A stretch of 12,738 bases of DNA from JANNSW01 sp031431235 (GTDB taxonomy: Bacteria; Pseudomonadota; Alphaproteobacteria; Rhizobiales; Hyphomicrobiaceae), in assembly GCA_031431235.1 (NCBI GenBank), contig JANPDA010000459.1:1-12738 (forward strand). Reading direction: 5' to 3'. Shown piece after piece: positions 1-7,943 of this stretch. The notes beneath the pieces were generated by a model. The model was not told where the DNA came from and made no database searches. It saw only the letters and a list, made by a program, of their open reading frames with translations. A program made the position numbers and the translations under genes. Each line of letters begins with the position of its first letter. The first letter of the stretch is position 1.

Positions 1-1190
1 GCGTGAGCACGAAGGCGATGGCGGCGGCAGGGCTCGACCGCGCGACCAAGGATCCCCATAACGGCAGCTTCGTGCGCGACAAGAAGGGCAATCCGACCGG
101 CCTCCTCTACGAGACCGCGATCCATTGGGTTGTCGAACGCATGCCTGAGCGGACCGATGCCGACTACGCGACCGGCGTTCGCTATGGCCAGAAGCTCTGC
201 AACACGCATGGCATCACCGGCGTGCTCGATGCGCTGGTCGAGGAGCGTCACATGCGCGTCTACAACGCGCTCGACAAGGCCGGTGAGCTGACGGTGCGGG
301 TCGCGGCAACTGGCCTCGTGAAGCCGGAGGACACGGTCGGCGCCTCGCTCCAGCGGCTGAAGGCGCTGCGCCGCGACAGCCGCAGCCCGATGGTCCACAT
401 GCACTCGGCGAAGTTCTTCCTCGACGGCGTGTTCGAAAATCGCACCGCCGCGATGATCGAGCCTTACTCGGACGAGAAGGGCGGCAATGCGCCCCTGATG
501 TTTGGCGAGAACCATCTGCGCGAGCTGTTCATTGCCTTCGATGCGGCGCGTTTCCAGATCCACGTGCATGTGATCGGCGATCACGCGGCACAGGTCTCGC
601 TCGACTGCCTGGAAGCTGCGCGAGCCGAGAACGGCGAATGGCCGAGCCTGCATCAGCTCGCTCATGTGCAAGCGCTCGACCCGGCCGATATCCCGCGCTT
701 CCGGCAGCTCGGCGTCGTCGCCAATACGCAGCCTTTGTGGGCGCGCTCGGAGCCGTCGGTGACCGAAATTGCATTGCCGATGATGGGGGAGCAGCGCGGT
801 CGCTGGATGTACGCCTTCCGCTCGCTGATCGATGCCGGCGCGCCCTACACTCTCTCGAGCGACTGGGGCGTATCGACCTTGAACCCATTCCCGATCATGC
901 AGACGGCGGTGACGCGCCAGCCCGAGGGGAAGGGTCGTGAGCATCCGGTCTTCATCCCCGAGGAGCGCATCACCATCGAGCAAGCCGTGCGTGGCTACAC
1001 GACCTATGCGGCCGCGTCGGCCTGGCGGAGCGAGGACACGGGGACCCTCGGCGTCGGCAAGTACGCCGACCTGATCGTGCTCGATCGCGACATCTTCGCG
1101 GTCGATCCCTACGAGATCGCTGCAACGCAAGTGCAGCTCACCCTGCTCGGTGGGCGCGAGGTGCATCGGGCGAAAGACTTCAACGGCTGA
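1..1190 (+). CDS. YtcJ-type amidohydrolase (family 3), 5' end outside the window
   Basis: C-terminal 395 or so residues of a metal-dependent amidohydrolase of the YtcJ / N-substituted formamide deformylase group, which usually runs to about 540-580 residues. The N-terminal part with the HxH metal motif is therefore missing. Numbering from the codon at base 3: K137 in AKFFLDGVFENRTA (family motif K-x-x-x-DG-x-x-E-x-x-TA), H189 in HVHVIGDHA, H221 in LAHVQ and D287 in LSSDWGVSTLNPFP are the expected metal and active-site elements. The end carries the usual TGTLGVGKYADLIVLDRD motif, where the chain returns to the small beta-sandwich. The GTG at base 3 is an internal valine: the STKA segment that follows is internal in relatives. 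First visible gene of an operon; the ureohydrolase starts 15 bases after its stop. The class is secure. The substrate (an amide, formamide or related C-N bond) is not. Confidence 0.9.
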   Translation, partial: VSTKAMAAAGLDRATKDPHNGSFVRDKKGNPTGLLYETAIHWVVERMPERTDADYATGVRYGQKLCNTHGITGVLDALVEERHMRVYNALDKAGELTVRVAATGLVKPEDTVGASLQRLKALRRDSRSPMVHMHSAKFFLDGVFENRTAAMIEPYSDEKGGNAPLMFGENHLRELFIAFDAARFQIHVHVIGDHAAQVSLDCLEAARAENGEWPSLHQLAHVQALDPADIPRFRQLGVVANTQPLWARSEPSVTEIALPMMGEQRGRWMYAFRSLIDAGAPYTLSSDWGVSTLNPFPIMQTAVTRQPEGKGREHPVFIPEERITIEQAVRGYTTYAAASAWRSEDTGTLGVGKYADLIVLDRDIFAVDPYEIAATQVQLTLLGGREVHRAKDFNG

Positions 1191-1205
1191 ATCGAGGCAA
1201 GCACC

Positions 1206-2171
1206 GTGGCCAAAAAACCGATCACCAAGACGCTCTATCAGCCACTCGGCGGCAACGAGATGCCGCGCTTCGGTGGTCCCTATACGATGATGCGGCTGCC
1301 ACTGAAGGAGAGCGCGGCGGGGCTCGATGCCTGCTTCCTCGGCGTGCCACTCGACATCGGCACCTCGAACCGGTCGGGCTGCCGCTTTGGACCCCGCCAG
1401 ATCCGGCAGGAGTCGGCCTTCCTGCGCCCCTACAACATGGGCACGCGCGCAGCGCCTTTCGACGTGCTGGCGGTTGCCGACGTCGGCGACGTGCCGGTCA
1501 ACCCCTATGACCTGAAGGACAGCGTCCGCATCATCGAGCGCCACATGAAGGGGATCCTCGCCGAAGGGGCGATTCCCCTGACGCTCGGCGGCGACCATAC
1601 GCTGACACTGCCGATCCTGCGCGCGATGGCGGCCAAGCACGGGCCGGTGGGGATGATCCACATCGATGCCCACGCCGATATCAACGACACCATGTTCGGC
1701 GAGAAGATTGCCCATGGCACGCCGTTCCGGCGCGCGGCCGAGGAGGGGCTGCTCGACAAGAAGCGGGTCGCCCAGATCGGGTTGCGCGGCACGGGGTATG
1801 CGGCGGAGGATTTCGACTGGCCACGGGGTCGAGGATTCCGCGTCGTTCAGGCCGAGGAGTGCTGGCACAAGTCGCTGGCTCCGCTGGCCAAAGAGGTCCA
1901 TGCCCAGATGGGCAAGGGACCCGTCTACCTGACCTTCGACATCGACTCCCTCGACCCTGGTGCCGCTCCCGGCAACGGCTCGCCGGAACCGGGCGGCCTC
2001 ACCATCATCCAGGCGCTCGAGCTCATTCGCGGCTGCCGTGGCCTCAATCTGGTCGGCTGCGATCTGGTCGAGGTCTCGCCGCCCTATGACACCTCGGGCA
2101 ACACCGCGCTGCTCGCAGCCAATCTGCTGTTCGAGATGCTGTGCGTGCTGCCTGGGGTCGTCTACCGCTAG
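1206..2171 (+). CDS. Agmatinase-family ureohydrolase (arginase superfamily)
   Basis: Binuclear-manganese hydrolase of 321 residues that removes urea from a guanidino compound. All metal ligands of the superfamily are visible: H131 in GGDHTLTLP, D154/H156/D158 in HIDAHADIND, and D245/D247 in LTFDIDSLDPGAAPG. The stretch GNGSPEPGGLT that follows is typical of agmatinase, guanidinobutyrase and guanidinopropionase rather than arginase. HGTPFRRA at 170-177 is the usual substrate-loop region. The start is GTG at 1206, with GAGG at 1194-1197 eight bases before it. The gene lies 15 bases after the amidohydrolase and 12 bases before the crotonase gene, so co-transcription is very likely. The preferred guanidino substrate cannot be read from the sequence. 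The partner genes suggest a catabolic guanidino acid or amine rather than polyamine synthesis, but this is inference. Confidence 0.93.
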   Translation: MAKKPITKTLYQPLGGNEMPRFGGPYTMMRLPLKESAAGLDACFLGVPLDIGTSNRSGCRFGPRQIRQESAFLRPYNMGTRAAPFDVLAVADVGDVPVNPYDLKDSVRIIERHMKGILAEGAIPLTLGGDHTLTLPILRAMAAKHGPVGMIHIDAHADINDTMFGEKIAHGTPFRRAAEEGLLDKKRVAQIGLRGTGYAAEDFDWPRGRGFRVVQAEECWHKSLAPLAKEVHAQMGKGPVYLTFDIDSLDPGAAPGNGSPEPGGLTIIQALELIRGCRGLNLVGCDLVEVSPPYDTSGNTALLAANLLFEMLCVLPGVVYR

Positions 2172-2183
2172 AGGAGCCCCACC

Positions 2184-3002
2184 ATGGCCGAGCCGATCGT
2201 CAAGACCGAGACCGACGGGCGCGTCAGCCTCGTCACGCTCAATCGTCCCGAGAAGCTGAACGCCATCAGTGGCGAGCTGCTGAAGGGACTGATGACTGCG
2301 TTCCGCCAGGCCGATGCCGATCCGGCGACGAGCGTGATCGTCCTGCGCGCGGAGGGCCGCAGCTTCTGTGTCGGCTACGACATCGGCGGCGGCTTCGCTC
2401 TGCCCAAGCGCTGGCAGGACGCCGCGCTCAATTGGCACGAGGCGCTGAAGGAGTGCGTCGAGCTCGAGTTGATGCCATGGAACCTCTCGAAACCGGTGGT
2501 CGCCTCGGTACAGGGGCATGTGCTCGGCGGGGGTTGCGAGCTGTCGCTGTTCTGCGATTTGACGATCGCGGCCGATGATGCCGTGTTCGGCGAGCCCGAG
2601 GTGCGGTTTGCGAATTCCGGCCCGGCCTTCGTACTGCCCTGGATCGTCGGCTCGAAGCGGGCGAGAGAGTTGCTCTATTTCGGCGACACAATCGATGCGA
2701 AGAAGGCCCTCGAGCTCGGTATGGTCAACCGCGTCGTGCCGCGAGCGGAGTTGGTTGAGGCGACTTTGAAGTATGCGCGGCGCCTCGCCCAGGTCGATGC
2801 AGAAGCGTTGGTGATGACGAAACGCGCGATCAACCGCGGGGCGGACGCAGCCGGATTCAGACGCGCGATCGAAGCTGGCCTCGACGCGATCGCGCCGCTC
2901 TATGCGGCCACGACCGAGCATGGCAGTGCGTTCATGCAGATCGCCGAGCGCGATGGCCTGGGCGCCGCGCTCGAATGGCGGGCACGGCACTTCGCCGAAT
3001 AG
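2184..3002 (+). CDS. Enoyl-CoA hydratase/isomerase (crotonase) family protein
   Basis: Crotonase-fold protein of 272 residues, acting on an acyl-CoA in the cytoplasm. The oxyanion-hole segments are RSFCVGYDIGGG (59-70) and GHVLGGGCEL (111-120). Both glutamates used by true hydratases are present, E119 in GGGCEL and E139 in GEPEVRF, which favours hydratase activity over decarboxylase or hydrolase roles. The C-terminal DAKKALELGMVNRVVP (171-186) is standard for the family. The start ATG at 2184 is preceded by GAGGAG at 2171-2176, which overlaps the last base of the upstream stop codon; expression is probably coupled to the ureohydrolase. Last gene of the operon: a GC hairpin and a convergent gene follow. 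Beta-oxidation of a product of the upstream steps is plausible. The exact substrate is unknown. Confidence 0.9.
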   Translation: MAEPIVKTETDGRVSLVTLNRPEKLNAISGELLKGLMTAFRQADADPATSVIVLRAEGRSFCVGYDIGGGFALPKRWQDAALNWHEALKECVELELMPWNLSKPVVASVQGHVLGGGCELSLFCDLTIAADDAVFGEPEVRFANSGPAFVLPWIVGSKRARELLYFGDTIDAKKALELGMVNRVVPRAELVEATLKYARRLAQVDAEALVMTKRAINRGADAAGFRRAIEAGLDAIAPLYAATTEHGSAFMQIAERDGLGAALEWRARHFAE

Positions 3003-3022
3003 GGTTGGCACGGAAAGCGAAA

Positions 3023-3042
3023 GGGCGGGCTTTCGCCCGCCC
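3023..3042. terminator. GC hairpin between convergent genes
   Basis: GGGCGGGC (3023-3030), loop TTTC, GCCCGCCC (3035-3042): a perfect 8-bp stem. It sits 20 bases after the crotonase stop and 33 bases beyond the stop of the convergent outer-membrane gene. On the minus strand the stem is followed by TTTCGCTTTCC, a modest T-rich tail, so termination is better supported for the minus-strand gene. The plus-strand side has no T run. Confidence 0.6.
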
Positions 3043-3075
3043 CCCGTCTGGCTCCGGAGCGATCCGGGAAGCCGC

Positions 3076-3882
3076 TTACCAGATGTCGTAGCGCAGGCCG
3101 ACGCGGAACTCGTGGGCGTGGATGTCCTCGATGACCGGGTCATCGGCAACCGGGACGGCATAGGAGTCGAGCACCTCGCCCGTGGACGCGTCGCCCAGAT
3201 AGAGGAAGCGATAGCCGACATCGAGCATGAGGCCGCGCTCGGAAGGCGTCGCGATGTTGCCGTCCTTGATGCTGCCGCTGTAGCCGCCACGATCGCCCGA
3301 CAGGTCGATGCTCGCGCCGACCATCAGGGCCGCTGCCATATCGGACTCGGTTGCGCCGGCGATCGTGAAGGTGCAGCCGCAGAGATCGGTCGCGAGGCCG
3401 TCGTGGGTCTGGTTGTTGGTCCAGCCGATGCCGGCGCCTACATAGGGTGTGAAGCCCGAATTCCGATTGAAGTCGTAGTAGAGGTTGGCGAGAACGACCG
3501 TGCTCGACAGATCGAATGTGCGGCTGCCGGGACCGATCGCGGAATCGTCGAGCGTACCGGAAACCTCGGCATCGTTGCGGTAGTCGACGGTGACGTCGCC
3601 GCGCAGGTTCGAGGAGAAGTAGAGGCCGATGCCGCCACCGATCGTCCAGGTATCGTCGATCGAGGTCTCGCTCGCCGTAAAGACGCCGTCCTCGATCATG
3701 TCCGGATCGTCATGGAACGCGTAGCCGAGATCGCCACGGAGGTACCAGCGGGCCTGGAGCGGCATCGATTGCGGGCCGTCCTTCATGCTCCACTCGCCAG
3801 ATCCCAGATCGGCGGCGCCAGCGGGAGCGACAGCCCCCAGACCGAGCGCGATGCCGAACAAAGCGGAGGGCCAAATCTTCAT
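3076..3882 (-). CDS. Outer-membrane beta-barrel protein (Opa/OmpW-like porin-fold)
   Basis: Secreted protein of 268 residues. The signal peptide is MKIWPSALFGIALGLGAVAPAGA, followed by ADLGSG, with cleavage near residues 23-24. The body alternates polar and aromatic residues as in small beta-barrels (RWYLRGDLGYAFHDD at 45-59, GGGIGLYFSSNLRGDVTVDYR, LANLYYDF, FTPYVGAGIGWT). It ends in EFRVGLRYDIW, an aromatic C-terminus of the kind recognised by the BAM machinery. Start choice: ATG at 3882 has AAGGGGA just upstream and directly precedes the signal peptide; the frame stays open to an ATG at 3939, but that extension would bury the signal. A CGC pair (C168, C170) lies in a probable surface loop. 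The gene is divergent from the adenylate cyclase gene. The barrel class is well supported; transport or structural function is not determined. Confidence 0.85.
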   Translation of the reverse strand: MKIWPSALFGIALGLGAVAPAGAADLGSGEWSMKDGPQSMPLQARWYLRGDLGYAFHDDPDMIEDGVFTASETSIDDTWTIGGGIGLYFSSNLRGDVTVDYRNDAEVSGTLDDSAIGPGSRTFDLSSTVVLANLYYDFNRNSGFTPYVGAGIGWTNNQTHDGLATDLCGCTFTIAGATESDMAAALMVGASIDLSGDRGGYSGSIKDGNIATPSERGLMLDVGYRFLYLGDASTGEVLDSYAVPVADDPVIEDIHAHEFRVGLRYDIW

Positions 3883-3968
3883 GTCAGTCCCCTTGTAAAT
3901 TGGTGGCCAGCGACATGCCGGCCTTGCAGCGGGCGTCATGCCCGGAGCTGCCCTTCGTCAGGAACTTT

Positions 3969-3981
3969 GGGATAGAATCCC
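3969..3981. repeat. 13-base palindrome in the outer-membrane gene / cyclase divergent region
   Basis: GGGATAGAATCCC, five-base arms around AGA, flanked by TTT on the left and TAAA on the right, which extends the symmetry imperfectly. It lies in the most A+T-rich part of the 248-base region between the two divergent starts (3882 and 4131), so it is a candidate operator or the remains of a promoter. No protein can be assigned to it. Confidence 0.35.
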
Positions 3982-4130
3982 TAAAATTGGCTTAAGCGCC
4001 GTGCCGGTTTGGGGCGCCTTGCCGGAGCGAGGTCGGCGATCGGCGCAACTGCCGCCGGAAACGGCACGGGACGGGCAGAAATGCGGCGCGGAATGTGCTA
4101 GGGATGGTGCTTCTGGCTGGAGCACACGGC

Positions 4131-5894
4131 ATGCATGTCCTCAAACGGGGCGCGAACATTCAAAAGGTCCGCCTCGCATCGGGGTTGATCCTGTTCGCGT
4201 TCGCGACGACACATTTCCTCAATCACGCGCTGGGGCTCGTCGACCTCGAAACCATGCACGAGGTGCAGCAGTGGCGGATGGTCGTGACCCGCTCCTGGCC
4301 CGGCACGATCATCTTGCTCGCCGCGCTGCTGACCCATATGGGGCTCGGTCTCGCCAAGCTCGCGACCCGATCGACGCTACGATTGCCCGCCTGGGAGCTC
4401 GTTCAGATCGCGCTCGGCCTCGCCATACCGTTCCTGCTGCTGCCCCACATCGTCAACACGCGGATCGCCAACACGTTCTTCGGTGTCCAGGACAGCTACC
4501 TCTATGAGCTGGCAAAGCTGTGGCCGGCGAGTGCGGTGCTGCAGAGCTCGCTGTTGCTGATGGTCTGGATTCATGGCTGCATCGGGATCCACTACTGGCT
4601 TCGGCTTTATGGGCCCTATCGGACCGCCCAGCCCGGTCTGCTGCTGGTCGCGATTGCCGTGCCGCTGATGGCGCTCGGCGGCTTCATGGTGGCGGGACGG
4701 GCGGTTGCCCAGCTGATCCAGAACCCGGACATGCTGGCGACGGTCAAAGGGCTGACGCATTGGCCCAACGATGCCGACGCAGCGGTGATCGCCGACTACC
4801 GCTTCAAGATCCGGATCGTGTTCGGTTGCGCGCTCGCCCTGGTCGCCGCGATCATCGCGTGGCGGTTCTACGCACGCAATTCTGGCCCAAAGCTTTCGAT
4901 CAAATATCTAGGTGGCCCGACAATTCGCGCCTCCCAGGGGCCGACGCTGCTCGAGATCAGCCGGCAGAACAAGGTGCCGCACGCTTCGGTCTGCGGCGGC
5001 AGGGCGCGCTGCTCGACGTGCCGGGTCCGTATCGAGCACGGGGCGAGCACGTTGCCGCCGCCGGCGTTCCCGGAGCACTTCACACTGGCGAGCATCGGCG
5101 CACCGCACAACGTCCGGCTCGCCTGCCAGATCCGCCCGAGCGATTCGATCACAGTGACGCGGCTGCTTCGGCCGGCGAGCACGGGGCCGCAGTCGGCCGA
5201 TTTGGCGGAGACGGATTCGGCAGGCGTGGAGAAATCGCTCGCGGTCATGTTCCTCGACATGCGCGATTTCACCACGTTGTCGCAGAACCGGCTGCCCTAC
5301 GATCTCGTGTTCCTGCTGAACGAGTTCTTCGCAGCGACAGGGGCCTCGATTGCGGCGCATGGCGGCTGGATCGACAAGTTCCTGGGCGATGGGCTGCTTG
5401 CCGTGTTCGGGCAGCGGCATGGCGTCGAGGCCGGGTGCAGGCAGGCGCTCAGGGCGGCCAGAGCGATCGATCTGGCGCTCGACCATGTGAACGCAAAGCT
5501 CGCGACCGAGCTGGGTGTGCCCTTGCGGGTGGGCATCGGCATCCATGGCGGCCCACTGCTGCTGGGGCGCATCGGCTATGGCGAGTCTGTCGACCTGACG
5601 GTGATCGGCACCGCCGTCAACGTGGCGAGCCGGCTCGAATCGCTTGCCAAGGAGAGGGGTGTGCAGATCGTCGTGTCCAAGGATGCAGCCCGCTACGCCG
5701 GCTGGCGCGACGTCGAGGCAGGCGCGTCCGAGACGGTCACCGTGCGTGGTGTCACGGCGCCGGTCGAGGTGATCTATGTGGCGCGCGGGCGCGACCTGCC
5801 GGTCAGCATACTCGCCGACACCGAGGGCGAGGACGACCGCCCGAAGGATCTGGGCGACGAGATCGTCCGCGGAAAGGCCAGGGCCGACTCCTGA
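4131..5894 (+). CDS. cyaC: CyaC-like redox-responsive membrane adenylate cyclase (6TM diheme anchor, 2Fe-2S domain, class III cyclase)
   Basis: Makes cAMP from ATP at the inner membrane (587 residues from ATG 4131). Residues 1-248 form six membrane helices (about 12-36, 56-77, 88-108, 132-158, 168-190, 227-247) carrying H28, H32, H69, H106, H148 and H154. This is the pattern of a succinate-dehydrogenase-type cytochrome b anchor. A ferredoxin domain follows (about 255-347) with C288-x5-C294-x2-C297 and C332. The class III catalytic domain occupies about 365-553: metal-binding D376 and D379 (FLDMRDF), adenine-specifying K416 (DKFLGDG) and T490, and transition-state N497 and R501. All catalytic residues are present, so it should be active as a homodimer. 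Sinorhizobium meliloti CyaC has this architecture and is known to bind two hemes b and respond to quinone redox state. ATG 4131 has GGAG eight bases upstream; GTG 4095 and ATG 4104 are in-frame alternatives with weaker sites. Confidence 0.92.
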   Translation: MHVLKRGANIQKVRLASGLILFAFATTHFLNHALGLVDLETMHEVQQWRMVVTRSWPGTIILLAALLTHMGLGLAKLATRSTLRLPAWELVQIALGLAIPFLLLPHIVNTRIANTFFGVQDSYLYELAKLWPASAVLQSSLLLMVWIHGCIGIHYWLRLYGPYRTAQPGLLLVAIAVPLMALGGFMVAGRAVAQLIQNPDMLATVKGLTHWPNDADAAVIADYRFKIRIVFGCALALVAAIIAWRFYARNSGPKLSIKYLGGPTIRASQGPTLLEISRQNKVPHASVCGGRARCSTCRVRIEHGASTLPPPAFPEHFTLASIGAPHNVRLACQIRPSDSITVTRLLRPASTGPQSADLAETDSAGVEKSLAVMFLDMRDFTTLSQNRLPYDLVFLLNEFFAATGASIAAHGGWIDKFLGDGLLAVFGQRHGVEAGCRQALRAARAIDLALDHVNAKLATELGVPLRVGIGIHGGPLLLGRIGYGESVDLTVIGTAVNVASRLESLAKERGVQIVVSKDAARYAGWRDVEAGASETVTVRGVTAPVEVIYVARGRDLPVSILADTEGEDDRPKDLGDEIVRGKARADS

Positions 5895-5936
5895 GCCGGG
5901 ATATGGCGTTGCCGGTGTCGGTTGCGGAGCTGACCA

Positions 5937-6782
5937 TCAGTCCTTGCGGAAGATCACCGTTGCCACCAGCCCGGCGATCAGCGCCATGGCGACCGAGAGG
6001 CAGCCATAGAGAAAGGGCATGGCGAACGCGAGCTCGTGGATGCTGCGCTCGATGCCCGCGCGCTCGAGACCGAGCTGGGTCTTGAAGCTCGACAGCAGCT
6101 CGCCGTCGCGGAACAGATAGATGAAAGCGGTGAAGTCGCCGATCGACACGTTGGCCGGCAGGTCGACAGTTGCGCGGAAGAGGCTGCGGCCGATGAACTC
6201 GACGCCCCGCTCCTCCTCCTGGAACAGGTTCTGCTGCTTCTTGATGCGCACGATCGAGTCGCGGAAGTCCTCAAGCTCCTTGACGCCGATCTTGTCGATC
6301 GTTGCAAATCGCATGTTCTCGAAACCGATCCCCTGCTGGTAGAGCACGGGCTTGGGCGCAATGCGATCGACCGGACGGGTGGTGATGACCTTGTAGTAGC
6401 TCGGAACGTCCTTGAAGCGCACCGAGCTGGTATTGATCCAGAGGCCACCGACATTGGATTTCTGGCGGGCGATGATACTCTGCTTTGGCCCGGCGATCAC
6501 GACTGCAACGTCGTAGACACCCTCGTCGGGCTTGGTCTGCCGGCTGTTCTCGACCGTCCCGAAGATCACCACGCGGATGCCGGTGAAATTGGTACCGATC
6601 GCGATCGTGCGGGTCGAGACGTCGGCTTCGATCGTCTCCCTGCGCTCGGCGGGCGCGGCGGCAACTGGCGCCTCGACAGCGGGAGCCGTCTGCGCAAGCG
6701 TGACGGGGATCGCGGCCAGCGAGGCGAGAAATATCGCCGGCATCGTCACAAGCGACAGCATGAGCGGCAGGCGCTGCCTCAT
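5937..6782 (-). CDS. TIGR02186 family protein (secreted domain with C-terminal membrane anchor)
   Basis: Protein of 281 residues from ATG 6782. It has a signal peptide (MRQRLPLMLSLVTMPAIFLA then SLAAIPVTLA, cleavage about 30/31), a largely beta periplasmic region starting near RETIEADVSTRTIAIGTNFTG, and one helix close to the C-terminus (MPFLYGCLSVAMALIAGLVA) ending in IFRKD. This matches the alphaproteobacterial family TIGR02186, whose biochemical role is unknown. ATG 6782 overlaps the TGA of the upstream permease gene (ATGA), which fixes the start and implies translational coupling. An open frame continues upstream to 6968 inside the permease gene but is a shadow. The constant pairing with a TSUP permease suggests a periplasmic partner or regulator of that transporter; this is inference. 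The gene is convergent with the cyclase gene, 42 bases apart. Confidence 0.85.
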   Translation of the reverse strand: MRQRLPLMLSLVTMPAIFLASLAAIPVTLAQTAPAVEAPVAAAPAERRETIEADVSTRTIAIGTNFTGIRVVIFGTVENSRQTKPDEGVYDVAVVIAGPKQSIIARQKSNVGGLWINTSSVRFKDVPSYYKVITTRPVDRIAPKPVLYQQGIGFENMRFATIDKIGVKELEDFRDSIVRIKKQQNLFQEEERGVEFIGRSLFRATVDLPANVSIGDFTAFIYLFRDGELLSSFKTQLGLERAGIERSIHELAFAMPFLYGCLSVAMALIAGLVATVIFRKD

Positions 6783-7717
6783 GGCCCGACCTCGATCGGC
6801 GCGAGCGAGAACATGTCGCTGGGCCGCGAGACGAGGTCGAAGGCGAGCCGAACGGCAACCCCCAACACGATCACGGCGAGCATTGCCCGCAACTGCTCGC
6901 CTTTCAGCGCCTGGCTGGCTCGCACCCCGAACTGGGCCCCGATAACGCTGCTGACGATCAAGAGGCACGCGAGCACCGCGTCCACGGTCTGGTTCTCATA
7001 GGCGTGCATGATGGTGGTGAAGGCCGTGACGAAGATCGTCTGGAACAACGACGTGCCGAAAACGACGTTGGTCGGCACCCGCAGCAGATAGATCATCGCC
7101 GGCACGATCACGAAGCCGCCGCCCACGCCCATGATCGCCGACAACAGACCGACGAATATGCCGATCACGAAGGGAGGAATGGCGCTGATGTAGAGCTTGG
7201 AGCGATGGAAGCGCTGCTTCAGCGGCAGCCGGTGCAGCCAGCTATGCTGAGCCGAGCGGCGGGCCGGAGCCGGCGTGCCATAGCGGCTGCGCAGGATCGA
7301 GTTGATGCTCTCCACCAGCATCAGCGCGCCGATCACGCCGAGAAAGGTCACGTAGGTGAGCGAGATGAAAAGCTCGACCTGGCCGAGCTCGCGCAAGATC
7401 CGCACGACCTGCACGCCGGCGCTCGATCCCAGAATGCCCCCTGTCAACATGACGGTGCCGAGCTTGACGTCGACATTGCCGCGCCGCCATTGGGCGAGCG
7501 CACCCGAAACCGAGGAGGCGACCACCTGATTGGCGCCCGAGGCGACCGCGACGGCCGGGGGAACACCCGAGAAGATCAAAAGCGGCGTCACCAGAAACCC
7601 GCCGCCAACGCCGAACAACCCCGACAGGAACCCCACCACGCCGCCCATCGCCAGGATGAGCAGCGCATTGATGGAGATCTCGGCAATCGGCAGATAGATC
7701 GGCAGATCGAACGACAT
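6779..7717 (-). CDS. TSUP (TauE/SafE) family membrane permease
   Basis: Polytopic membrane protein of 312 residues from the TauE/SafE family, whose members export sulfite, sulfonates or related anions across the inner membrane. The two-fold family repeat is clear: GLFGVGGGFLVTPLL (33-47) in the first half and AIMGVGGGFVIVPAM (194-208) in the second, each inside a hydrophobic hairpin. About eight helices are separated by a basic cytosolic loop (about 141-175, rich in R, H and K). The start ATG 7717 has no strong ribosome-binding site. The next upstream ATG (7730) is out of frame. The stop overlaps the start of the TIGR02186 gene. A TTGACC/CTTATG promoter candidate lies at 7823-7851. No sulfur-metabolism gene lies beside it in the window, so the transported anion stays open. 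Confidence 0.88.
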   Translation of the reverse strand: MSFDLPIYLPIAEISINALLILAMGGVVGFLSGLFGVGGGFLVTPLLIFSGVPPAVAVASGANQVVASSVSGALAQWRRGNVDVKLGTVMLTGGILGSSAGVQVVRILRELGQVELFISLTYVTFLGVIGALMLVESINSILRSRYGTPAPARRSAQHSWLHRLPLKQRFHRSKLYISAIPPFVIGIFVGLLSAIMGVGGGFVIVPAMIYLLRVPTNVVFGTSLFQTIFVTAFTTIMHAYENQTVDAVLACLLIVSSVIGAQFGVRASQALKGEQLRAMLAVIVLGVAVRLAFDLVSRPSDMFSLAPIEVGP

Positions 7718-7822
7718 CGATTGGGCTCATGGGGCGCGCAGACGATGCGCGGGAAACGGCGATGCAGGGTCGGAGGCCGGGCAAATCGATTTCGGAGCAG
7801 TCGAATGGAAAGCCAAGCCTCC

Positions 7823-7851
7823 CATAAGGCCCTACCGCGGCCAATGGTCAA
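7823..7851 (-). promoter_or_regulatory. Candidate sigma-70-type promoter for the TSUP/TIGR02186 pair
   Basis: On the minus strand, TTGACC (7846-7851) is followed after 17 bases by CTTATG (7823-7828). It is correctly oriented for the permease gene and leaves a leader of about 100 bases. The -35 box is good, the -10 box mediocre. Predicted from sequence only. Confidence 0.4.
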
Positions 7852-7943
7852 TGCGGCGATATGGCAAACGGCAAGTGGAGCGAGCAGGGGATTGCGCGGA
7901 AATGGCTTGCGCACCGGGCCGGTGGACCATAGATGGCATGGCC

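Noticed and set aside
3..5. GTG at base 3 as the start of the amidohydrolase gene
   Set aside because: The protein is far shorter than its family from this point, lacks the N-terminal HxH metal motif, and the following residues are an internal family segment; the gene begins before the window.
3883..3939. Upstream ATG at 3939 as the start of the outer-membrane protein
   Set aside because: It would place 19 residues before a well-formed signal peptide, whereas ATG 3882 has AAGGGGA directly upstream.
2902..3975. Long plus-strand open frame opposite the outer-membrane gene
   Set aside because: The minus strand has a signal peptide, a ribosome-binding site, beta-barrel patterning and an aromatic end; the plus-strand frame has no domain and overlaps the crotonase gene.
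4520..6085. 521-residue plus-strand frame overlapping the cyclase
   Set aside because: Arginine/alanine-rich shadow of the cyclase gene in another frame, a common artefact in high-G+C DNA.
6783..6968. N-terminal extension of the TIGR02186 gene
   Set aside because: It lies within the permease gene, is arginine-rich, and would hide the signal peptide that starts at the ATGA overlap.
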